DNA of 5,900 nucleotides, from positions 1 to 5,900 of the forward strand of contig JAGLDQ010000128.1 of the NCBI GenBank assembly GCA_023145535.1, written 5' to 3'. Position 1 is the first letter of the stretch. Each line of letters begins with the position of its first letter. Below are positions 1 to 4,904 of this stretch, piece by piece. The notes below the pieces were generated by a model that worked only from the letters and a program-made list of their open reading frames with translations, made no database searches and had not been told where the DNA came from. The position numbers and the translations under genes are program-made. The DNA is from Cocleimonas sp. Its GTDB lineage: Bacteria > Pseudomonadota > Gammaproteobacteria > Thiotrichales > Thiotrichaceae.

Positions 1-309
1 GAGTTTTTGACTGAAATGAGGCAAATGTTGACAAGTATTCAAGGGATAATGATGGGTATCGGCACAGAGGATAGAGCATTAATTATAAAGTCAGCAAGAT
101 ATTCAGGTAATCGTATGGCGCGTGCTACGCCTGATTCTATAAAAAAGAAAACACCGGTATCTTTTGAAGAAATCGGAGGCCCTACTCATATGATGTTTGA
201 GGAGTTAGTAGTTAGAGCAGCCGATGAGGATATGGATATGTTGGCAGAATTTACAGGGGATTTAATGAAAAACTGTTTGGCTTGTCATGCTGCATTTAAA
301 GTTGAGTAA
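1..309 (+). CDS. Class II c-type cytochrome (cytochrome c'/c-556 type), 5' end missing
   Basis: The reading frame is open to the left edge, so this is the C-terminal part of a longer gene; TTG at 7 and ATG at 16 lie inside the open frame and are unlikely to be the true start. The decisive feature is a haem c attachment motif C-L-A-C-H encoded at 274-288, only six residues before the TAA stop. A CXXCH at the very C-terminus of a short helical protein is the hallmark of class II cytochromes c, which are four-helix bundles with haem on the last helix. The preceding helix-rich sequence, including R-M-A-R-A-T-P and a G-G-P-T-H-M-M-F-E-E-L segment, fits this family. Mature family members are about 120-130 residues plus a Sec signal peptide, so the signal and the start of helix A should lie just outside the window. 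The product is expected in the periplasm as an electron carrier or a gas-binding haem protein; which of these cannot be decided because the axial-ligand region is at or beyond the edge. Confidence 0.85.
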   Translation, partial: EFLTEMRQMLTSIQGIMMGIGTEDRALIIKSARYSGNRMARATPDSIKKKTPVSFEEIGGPTHMMFEELVVRAADEDMDMLAEFTGDLMKNCLACHAAFKVE

Positions 310-347
310 GTTATAGAATCACAGCTTCAGTTACTAGCCATAGTATA

Positions 348-382
348 AATGTCAAATACTTACAGATTAAGTTAATGACATT
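348..382. terminator. Stem-loop downstream of the cytochrome gene
   Basis: Outer arms AATGTCA (348-354) and TGACATT (376-382) are perfectly complementary. Inside them ACTTA (358-361 plus A362) pairs with TAAGT (368-372) around a CAGAT loop, leaving a symmetric 3x3 internal loop. It begins 39 bases after the cytochrome stop codon, a natural place for a transcript end or an mRNA 3'-stabilising hairpin. No T run follows on either strand, so it is not a classical Rho-independent terminator, and a protein-binding palindrome is an alternative. Confidence 0.35.
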
Positions 383-489
383 GGGCGTTAGGGCGAATGG
401 GATAAATATTGAGATGGGTTAAAAAAAATTGCGATTTCCTCTCAGTTTTACCCCCCCCTACATTATAGTTTCAGATATTAGTCATATCC

Positions 490-984
490 TCAATCTTCAG
501 AAGAAAAAATCAACGCCCAAAAACCAACATCAACCCAACGGTCAAACTTTCTACCCACTTCCTTGAAATGTGCTACTTTTTCAAAGCCCATTTTTTCATG
601 CAACGCAATGCTTCCTGCATTAGGCAATGCAATACAGCCAATCACGCTATGCGTATCGGTTTGTTTTAACAGTGCAATCAAAGCGCTATAAAGTTGGCTA
701 CCTATCCCCTTCCCCACCGCTTGCTGGGAACAATAAATGGTACTTTCAACACTATAACGATAAGCGCTACGAGTCTTCCATACGCTAGCATAAGCATAGC
801 CTAAAATCTGCTGTTCTCTTTCATAAACTAGCCAAGGAAATGAAGTACTTATATCATTAATACGTTGCTGCATTTTCTTAATCGAAACGGGTTTTTCTTC
901 AAATGAGATGCAGGAGTTTTTAATATAATGATTGTAAATATTACAAATTTGTTCCGCATCAATAGGGGTAGCCAGTCGGATCAT
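490..984 (-). CDS. GNAT N-acetyltransferase, phosphinothricin acetyltransferase (Pat/MnaT)-like
   Basis: This is a single-domain GNAT enzyme of 164 residues that should transfer acetyl from acetyl-CoA to the amino group of a small molecule. The sequence follows the Pat/MnaT (YncA) pattern: M-I-R-x-A-T at the N-terminus, N-I-Y-N-H-Y near residues 15-20, an I-S-F-E-E segment (26-30), A-Y-R-Y-S-V-E-S-T (74-82) with the conserved Glu80, the acetyl-CoA pyrophosphate loop V-G-K-G-I-G (90-95), L-H-E-K-M-G-F (128-134) and the C-terminal K-F-D-R-W-V-D (146-152). Relatives acetylate phosphinothricin, methionine sulfoximine or methionine sulfone; the natural substrate here is unknown. I chose ATG 984 because AAAGAG lies 7 bases upstream and the family starts at M-I-R. 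In-frame ATGs at 1002 and 1008 would add 6 or 8 residues but have no ribosome binding site. The gene is convergent with the cytochrome gene and divergent from the double-ACT gene. Confidence 0.85.
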   Translation of the reverse strand: MIRLATPIDAEQICNIYNHYIKNSCISFEEKPVSIKKMQQRINDISTSFPWLVYEREQQILGYAYASVWKTRSAYRYSVESTIYCSQQAVGKGIGSQLYSALIALLKQTDTHSVIGCIALPNAGSIALHEKMGFEKVAHFKEVGRKFDRWVDVGFWALIFSSED

Positions 985-1018
985 ATTTTGACTCTTTGTC
1001 ATAGACATTAATTAACAG

Positions 1019-1055
1019 AGGGTGTATACCCTTTAATAAAATAATCAATAGGGTA
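1019..1055. promoter_or_regulatory. AGGGT/ACCCT inverted-repeat element between divergent genes
   Basis: The 76-base divergent spacer carries AGGGT (1019-1023), GTAT, then ACCCT (1028-1032), a perfect 5-bp-arm dyad. A third copy, AGGGTA (1050-1055), is complementary to TACCCT (1027-1032). The third copy is also the ribosome binding site of the double-ACT gene (AGGG, 7 bases before ATG 1061). The dyad overlaps TATACA on the minus strand (1023-1028), a possible -10 for the acetyltransferase gene, though no good -35 goes with it. On the plus strand TTAACA (1012-1017), 16 bases, TAATAA (1034-1039) is a weak promoter candidate. An operator or a short mRNA structure that hides the ribosome binding site are both possible; neither is shown. 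Confidence 0.35.
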
Positions 1056-1060
1056 CTACT

Positions 1061-1573
1061 ATGCAATCATCGCTGATCATCACGCTTCTCGGTACAGACC
1101 GCTCAGGACTAGTTAAATCACTGTCTGAAATAGTGAAAAACCACAAGGGTAACTGGCAAGAAAGCCGTATGATTCGCATGGATGGGCAATTTGCTGGATT
1201 AGCCCTTGTTTCTCTTGATGCAGAAGAGGTAGAGACACTATCACAGGCACTGTCTACACTGCAAAGTGAGGACTTACAGATACTAATTAAACAAAGCGAA
1301 AGCTTACCCGCCACAGAAAAAACAGTATCGATCGAACTATTGGGGAGTGACCGTCAGGGAATTATCCATGATATTACGCAACAACTCAGTGCCTTGAATG
1401 TCAATATCGAAAAACTACAAAGTGAACAACGTATTGCCCCTATGAGTAACGAAGCTCTATTTTATGCCGAGCTAGAATTAGGGCTTCCAGTCGATGTGAC
1501 TGAATCGGACATACAACAGGCATTTGAAGCCGTATCCGATTCTTTGATGGTTGATGTGACATTTAGCTCTTGA
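1061..1573 (+). CDS. Double-ACT-domain regulatory protein, GcvR type
   Basis: The 170-residue product is two ACT domains in tandem and nothing else. Domain 1 spans about residues 4-78 and domain 2 about 88-168. Each opens with a beta strand and the same turn, L-L-G-T-D-R-S-G (9-16) and L-L-G-S-D-R-Q-G (93-100), where ACT domains place their ligand-binding or dimer-contact loop. There is no DNA-binding or catalytic domain, so it should act in the cytoplasm through protein partners or ligand sensing. Such proteins are commonly annotated as glycine cleavage system protein R; in Escherichia coli, GcvR binds GcvA and blocks activation of the gcv operon in the absence of glycine. This protein has a G-N-W-Q-E-S-R-M segment (30-37) and looks closer to a second gammaproteobacterial double-ACT group than to enteric GcvR, so I give no symbol. 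The start is supported by AGGG 7 bases before the ATG. No gcv gene is visible nearby. Confidence 0.8.
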   Translation: MQSSLIITLLGTDRSGLVKSLSEIVKNHKGNWQESRMIRMDGQFAGLALVSLDAEEVETLSQALSTLQSEDLQILIKQSESLPATEKTVSIELLGSDRQGIIHDITQQLSALNVNIEKLQSEQRIAPMSNEALFYAELELGLPVDVTESDIQQAFEAVSDSLMVDVTFSS

Positions 1574-1603
1574 TTGATGAACAGGGACAAAAAAATTTAG
1601 TTT

Positions 1604-2308
1604 TCAATTATACGCAATCTCTTCAAGTTTAACGAGATCACATAAATAATGATTTTTTTCTGTCGCAATAATCAAGCGCTGACGCTTAAATTCAGCAATC
1701 GTTCGGCTGGCGGTTTCAGTCGTAATGGCAAGCATTGCGCCAATATCTTCACGGCTAAATAATGCACAAGTATTCGTGCCATAACGCTTACTTAACCGTA
1801 AAACTAAACGCGCCACCCGCTTTTTAGCTGAACCTGTAGAAAGCTCTGTTACCCAACTATCTGCTTCTTTTAACGCATGTTGCCAACGCACCATTAATTC
1901 GCGGTAAAGCTGAGGATTTTTTTGCGAAAGATCCCTGACCGCACGGGTTGGATAGCGACAGATCTCTGCCTCTTGCAATACAATTGCTTCATGCTCATAG
2001 TTACTATCAATAACCGTTTCTAACCCTAACACATCAGACTGTCCGAGTATGCGTACAATACGCTGACTTCCATCTGGCAAATATTGCACCAGTTTTACCA
2101 ACCCACTGCGTAAGGTATACATATAATTGGGCGAATCATTCACGCCATATATTTTAGCGCCTGCCTTTAAAGCAAACTGATCAATCGGTTTATGCAACGC
2201 TTTGAAATCACCTTCTGATAATCCTGCAAATAACACCGAATGACGCAATGTACACTGACTACAATCAGCAAAACCCTGCCATGCTTCTCTTAAACTAACT
2301 TGTGCCAT
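1604..2308 (-). CDS. Crp/Fnr-family transcriptional regulator, FNR-like with an altered cysteine set
   Basis: This 234-residue protein has the FNR layout: a short N-terminal cysteine region, a cyclic-nucleotide-binding-like beta barrel (about 25-120), a dimerisation helix (about 125-155) and a C-terminal winged helix-turn-helix (about 183-225). The recognition helix contains E198-x-x-S201-R202, the E-x-x-S-R pattern by which FNR reads TTGAT half-sites, rather than the R-E-x-x-x-R of CRP. Cys16, Cys19 and Cys117 align with Cys20, Cys23 and Cys122 of E. coli FNR, but the position of Cys29 is Val25. The protein is therefore probably a redox- or oxygen-responsive regulator, but cluster binding is uncertain. 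The frame is open upstream to an ATG at 2398; I prefer ATG 2308 because GGA lies 8 bases before it, a 234-residue length fits the family, and two promoter candidates lie between or on top of the alternative starts. ATG 2317 is also possible. The gene converges on the double-ACT gene with a 30-base gap and no clear terminator. Confidence 0.93.
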   Translation of the reverse strand: MAQVSLREAWQGFADCSQCTLRHSVLFAGLSEGDFKALHKPIDQFALKAGAKIYGVNDSPNYMYTLRSGLVKLVQYLPDGSQRIVRILGQSDVLGLETVIDSNYEHEAIVLQEAEICRYPTRAVRDLSQKNPQLYRELMVRWQHALKEADSWVTELSTGSAKKRVARLVLRLSKRYGTNTCALFSREDIGAMLAITTETASRTIAEFKRQRLIIATEKNHYLCDLVKLEEIAYN

Positions 2309-2347
2309 TGCTTTCATCCATGCTGGGGGCAACCTTCGCCCTAAAAA

Positions 2348-2376
2348 AGTATAAGTTTTATTTATTTCAAACACAA
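2348..2376 (-). promoter_or_regulatory. Sigma-70-like promoter candidate, proximal, for the FNR-like gene
   Basis: On the minus strand TTGTGT (2376-2371) is followed after exactly 17 bases by TATACT (2353-2348). Transcription would begin near 2341, giving a leader of about 33 bases to ATG 2308 and leaving the upstream ATG at 2398 outside the transcript. The surrounding sequence is AT-rich, so chance matches are likely. Confidence 0.4.
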
Positions 2377-2404
2377 AAAAACTAATCAGCACAATCATGC
2401 CACA

Positions 2405-2433
2405 GTTATACGAAAAATATCAAATATAAGCAA
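2405..2433 (-). promoter_or_regulatory. Sigma-70-like promoter candidate, distal, for the FNR-like gene
   Basis: On the minus strand TTGCTT (2433-2428) is followed after 17 bases by TATAAC (2410-2405). The predicted start point is near 2398, which coincides with the farthest upstream ATG of the FNR-like frame and gives a leader of about 90 bases to ATG 2308. No TTGAT-N4-ATCAA FNR box is seen near either promoter, so the sequence gives no sign of direct autoregulation. Confidence 0.4.
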
Positions 2434-2450
2434 TTTCATTGCGACTATTG

Positions 2451-2495
2451 AGAACATCCTTAGGAACATCGACGGAATAACGTCCCTAAGGTTCT
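2451..2495. repeat. Compound hairpin with an internal GAACATC direct repeat
   Basis: CCTTAGG (2458-2464) pairs with CCTAAGG (2485-2491); inside, GACG (2471-2474) pairs with CGTC (2481-2484) around a GAATAA loop; outside, AGAA (2451-2454) pairs with TTCT (2492-2495). The unpaired bases all lie on the left arm. That arm contains GAACATC twice, at 2452-2458 and 2464-2470, 12 bases apart. A T8 run (2506-2513) lies 10 bases beyond the right arm on the plus strand, too far for a standard terminator and with no plus-strand gene to end. It lies upstream of both promoter candidates of the FNR-like gene. Confidence 0.5.
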
Positions 2496-2579
2496 AATGC
2501 AAAACTTTTTTTTCAGATTAGGTGAACTCATAAGGCACATCGTTATTCTACGCAACAAATGAGACCATTCAAGCTGGAT

Positions 2580-2619
2580 AAAAAAGGCGCGTTAGAGATC
2601 AAGACGTTGTTTCACGCAC
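2580..2619 (-). terminator. Probable Rho-independent terminator of ybiT
   Basis: Read on the minus strand, starting 11 bases after the TAA of ybiT, GTGCGT (2619-2614) can pair with ACGCGC (2592-2587) through six base pairs including one G-U. One C then separates the stem from a run of six T (2585-2580). The loop is long (about 21 bases), so the terminator may be weak, but position, GC-rich stem and T run agree. Confidence 0.5.
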
Positions 2620-2630
2620 GTTCCTTAAGC

Positions 2631-4220
2631 TTATACCTGACTCTGTAAATACTCATCATAAGTCCCACGGAAATCAATAATTCCTTCTGGCTTAATCTCT
2701 AAAATACGTGTCGCAATAGAAGAAACAAACTCGCGGTCATGCGAGATAAACAGTAAAGTGCCTTCATAGTTTTCTAGCGCAAGGTTGAGTGATTCAATCG
2801 ACTCCATGTCCAAGTGATTGGTTGGCTCATCCATCAGCATAATATTTGGTTTTTGCAAGATCAGCTTACCAAACAGCATTCGGCCCTGCTCTCCACCCGA
2901 GATAACTTTTACAGACTTTTCACTGTCTGCTTTAGAGAAGAGTAAACGACCTAATGTACCGCGCACCACCTGCTCATCATCGCCCTCTCCACGAAAGTTT
3001 GTCATCCAATCAAACAAGTTCGTATCTTCGGCAAAATCAGTGGAATGATCCTGTGCATAATAACCAATATTTGAATTTTCTGACCATTTTATTTTGCCTG
3101 AATCCGCTTCTATGTCCCCTTTAAGACAACGTAACAAGGTCGTTTTCCCCACGCCATTCGCACCGATAATGGCAATTCGCTCACCTACATCCACCATTAA
3201 ATTAAAATCGTTAAATAAAGGCGGCTCATCGTCATAATGCTTCGTTAATTCATTGATTTCTAGCGCCTGACGGAAAAGTTTTTTCTCAAGTTCAAAACGA
3301 ATATAAGGATTCACGCGACTAGAAACCTTAACTTCAGCCAATTCAATTTTATCCAGTTGTTTAGCGCGAGAGGTCGCTTGTTTTGCTTTTGAAGCATTGG
3401 CAGAAAAACGACTTACAAATTCTTTTAGCTCCGCAATTTTAACTTTTTTCTTCGCGTTATCCGACAGTAAACGCTCACGAACCTGCGTTGCGGCGAACAT
3501 ATATTGATCATAATTACCAGGATATAAGCGTAATTCACCATAATCCAAATCCGCCATATGTGTACACACACTGTTCAGAAAGTGACGGTCATGCGAGATA
3601 ATCACCATCGTACTTTTGCGTTCAGCAATAATATTTTCCAGCCAGCTAATCGTACTAATATCCAAGTTATTAGTCGGCTCGTCCAGCAATAAAATATCAG
3701 GATTTGCAAATAACGCCTGTGCCAATAACACTCGTAGCTTCCAACCAGGAGCAACCGCGCTCATTGGGCCTGTATGCTGTTCAAGGGGTATACCAACACC
3801 GAGCAATAGGTCTCCTGCGCGAGATTCCGCCGTATAACCATCCATTTCACCAAACTTGATTTCCAAATCAGCAACGATCATCCCCTCATCTTCACTCATT
3901 TCAGGCAAAGAATAAATACGGTCACGTTCTTCCTTCACCTCCCATAACGCTTTATCCCCTTTGATAACGGTATCAATCACGCTAAATTCTTCAAATGCAA
4001 ATTGATCCTGCCCTAAGACCGCAAAGGTCTCATCAGGATTCATAGAAACATTACCCGCTGTTGGCTCTAATTCTCCTGATAGAATTTTCATAAAGGTCGA
4101 TTTGCCGCAACCATTTGCGCCAATTAAACCATAACGATTACCCTCGCCAAATTTGACTGAGATATTTTCAAACAGAGGCTTTGCCCCAAATTGCATTGTA
4201 ATATTGGCTGTAGAGATCAT
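2631..4220 (-). CDS. ybiT: ABC-F family ATPase YbiT
   Basis: The 529-residue product matches E. coli YbiT (530 residues) along its full length as I recall that sequence. It has two ABC ATPase domains and no membrane segment, as expected of ABC-F proteins, which bind the ribosomal E site and influence peptide-bond formation; E. coli ABC-F proteins have been reported to ease translation of difficult sequences. Domain 1 has Walker A G-A-N-G-C-G-K-S-T (34-42), Walker B ending D-E-P-T-N-N-L-D (180-187, catalytic Glu181) and switch His210. In place of LSGGQ it has V-A-P-G-W-K-L-R (156-163), which is normal for YbiT. The charged helical P-site-tRNA-interaction linker is about 240-315. Domain 2 has Walker A G-A-N-G-V-G-K-T-T (353-361), signature I-S-G-G-E-Q (440-445), Walker B with D-E-P-T-N-H-L-D (464-471, Glu465) and His494. 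The start ATG has only a weak AAGAAA ribosome binding site. Nothing in the context suggests antibiotic resistance. Confidence 0.96.
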   Translation of the reverse strand: MISTANITMQFGAKPLFENISVKFGEGNRYGLIGANGCGKSTFMKILSGELEPTAGNVSMNPDETFAVLGQDQFAFEEFSVIDTVIKGDKALWEVKEERDRIYSLPEMSEDEGMIVADLEIKFGEMDGYTAESRAGDLLLGVGIPLEQHTGPMSAVAPGWKLRVLLAQALFANPDILLLDEPTNNLDISTISWLENIIAERKSTMVIISHDRHFLNSVCTHMADLDYGELRLYPGNYDQYMFAATQVRERLLSDNAKKKVKIAELKEFVSRFSANASKAKQATSRAKQLDKIELAEVKVSSRVNPYIRFELEKKLFRQALEINELTKHYDDEPPLFNDFNLMVDVGERIAIIGANGVGKTTLLRCLKGDIEADSGKIKWSENSNIGYYAQDHSTDFAEDTNLFDWMTNFRGEGDDEQVVRGTLGRLLFSKADSEKSVKVISGGEQGRMLFGKLILQKPNIMLMDEPTNHLDMESIESLNLALENYEGTLLFISHDREFVSSIATRILEIKPEGIIDFRGTYDEYLQSQV

Positions 4221-4263
4221 GTTAGTTTCTTGTTTTGTTAGAGGGTTAGATTAGTTGGCAGGG

Positions 4264-4292
4264 AATTTAGCTTGTCGAGAGAAAAAGCTCAA
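4264..4292 (-). promoter_or_regulatory. Sigma-70-like promoter candidate for ybiT
   Basis: On the minus strand TTGAGC (4292-4287) is followed after 17 bases by TAAATT (4269-4264). The predicted start near 4257 gives a leader of about 37 bases. That leader is rich in CTAA motifs (several copies between 4254 and 4221 on the minus strand). Confidence 0.45.
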
Positions 4293-4335
4293 GATTAATG
4301 TGTATAATCTAGAGGATTAGGTGTGATTATCTAGA
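4292..4335. promoter_or_regulatory. rimI promoter region with phased GATTA elements
   Basis: A perfect TATAAT (4303-4308) points toward rimI but has no good -35 at the right distance, which suggests a promoter needing an activator or a chance match. It is covered by an inverted repeat, AGATTA (4292-4297), 7 bases, TAATCT (4305-4310). GATTA cores occur at 4293, 4305 (as TAATC), 4315 and 4325, the last three spaced 10 bases apart. ATCTAGA occurs at 4307-4313 and 4329-4335, 22 bases apart. The arrangement resembles a multi-site operator next to the ybiT -35 (4287-4292). The binding protein is unknown. Confidence 0.4.
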
Positions 4336-4358
4336 ATAAGGAAGTAAATACAGACGAC

Positions 4359-4838
4359 ATGACAACCAATAGAAACAAACTACAACACTTTCGCAAAATG
4401 ACCCCAGCAGATTTAGATAATGTCATGCAACTCGAATCACTCGCCTATCCCTTCCCATGGGGACGTAAACTCTTTAAAGACTCACTCAGCAAACCCAGTT
4501 ACACTTGTTGGGTATTTGAACATAAAAATACCTTTAGCGGCTATCTCATCAGCTCCTCCGCTGCGGGCGAAGCCCATATCTTAAACCTCTGCGTACATCC
4601 AGCGTTACAAGGACAAGGCTGGGGAAGAAAATTACTCGCAGAAGCGGAATGGATCGCCACACAACACCGCGCGGACACCTGCTTTTTAGAAGTCCGAATC
4701 TCTAATCATGCCGCGCTGCATTTGTATGAATCCAGTGGCTACAATGAAATTGGGCGTAGGAAGAAATATTATCCCGCAGAGAATGGGCGCGAGGATGCGG
4801 TTGTGATGGCTAAGATTTTAATTCAAACGTTTGAGTAA
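4359..4838 (+). CDS. rimI: Ribosomal protein S18-alanine N-acetyltransferase RimI
   Basis: RimI acetylates the N-terminal alanine of ribosomal protein S18 with acetyl-CoA in the cytoplasm. The 159-residue product is slightly longer than E. coli RimI (148), the excess lying before the conserved M-T-P-A-D-L-D (14-20). Family landmarks are A-Y-P-F-P-W (29-34), the acetyl-CoA loop Q-G-Q-G-W-G-R (84-90), L-E-V-R-x-S-N (110-116) with Glu111 aligned to the catalytic base of Salmonella RimI (Glu103), L-Y-E-S-S-G-Y (122-128) with Tyr123 aligned to the catalytic acid (Tyr115), and the C-terminal Y-Y-P-A-E-N-G-R-E-D-A-V-V-M-A (137-151). The best ribosome binding site, AAGGAAG at 4338-4344, is 14 bases from the ATG, longer than usual; the next in-frame ATG (4398) has none and would trim residues before the fold. 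The gene is divergent from ybiT, another translation-related gene, and lacks the tsaB neighbour often seen elsewhere. Confidence 0.94.
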   Translation: MTTNRNKLQHFRKMTPADLDNVMQLESLAYPFPWGRKLFKDSLSKPSYTCWVFEHKNTFSGYLISSSAAGEAHILNLCVHPALQGQGWGRKLLAEAEWIATQHRADTCFLEVRISNHAALHLYESSGYNEIGRRKKYYPAENGREDAVVMAKILIQTFE

Positions 4839-4904
4839 CATCTCAAGTGAGTTAAGTGATATTTTTTAGATAGTACGAGGATGCTGATAAAATACTCAAA
4901 AATA

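Larger units (their letters stand above)
2309..2630. other. Non-coding region between ybiT and the FNR-like gene
   Basis: These 322 bases hold no convincing gene. From right to left, in the direction of transcription of both flanking genes, they contain a probable ybiT terminator (2580-2619), an undistinguished stretch (2514-2579), an A/T homopolymer pair around 2501-2513, a compound hairpin with an internal direct repeat (2451-2495), two promoter candidates (2405-2433 and 2348-2376) and the leader of the FNR-like gene. The only small open frame noticed, 21 codons on the plus strand from ATG 2497, is not supported. Confidence 0.6.

Noticed and set aside
1045..1314. An 89-codon minus-strand open frame opposite the double-ACT gene
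   Set aside because: It is antisense to a well-supported gene, is rich in Ser/Cys/Arg as expected of a shadow frame, and resembles no family I know.
1574..1603. The A7/T7 run between the convergent double-ACT and FNR-like genes as a bidirectional terminator
   Set aside because: No stem precedes the T run on the minus strand and there is no hairpin on the plus strand.
2497..2562. A 21-codon plus-strand open frame following AAGG at a 5-base distance
   Set aside because: It is very short, has no plus-strand promoter, and starts in the shoulder of a hairpin. Nothing but the AAGG supports it.
2818..3837. Two plus-strand open frames (2818-3048 and 3616-3837) opposite ybiT
   Set aside because: Both lie on the antisense of conserved ATPase motifs; their composition reflects the complementary codons and neither has a ribosome binding site or a recognisable domain.
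2631..4220. Loss of the LSGGQ signature in the first ATPase domain of YbiT as an anomaly
   Set aside because: The same V-A-P-G-W-K-L-R substitution is present in E. coli YbiT, so it is a trait of the family.
4839..4868. CTCAAGTGAG followed by T6 as a terminator for rimI
   Set aside because: The palindrome gives at most a 3-4 base-pair stem with a minimal loop and sits 13 bases before the T run; too weak to call.
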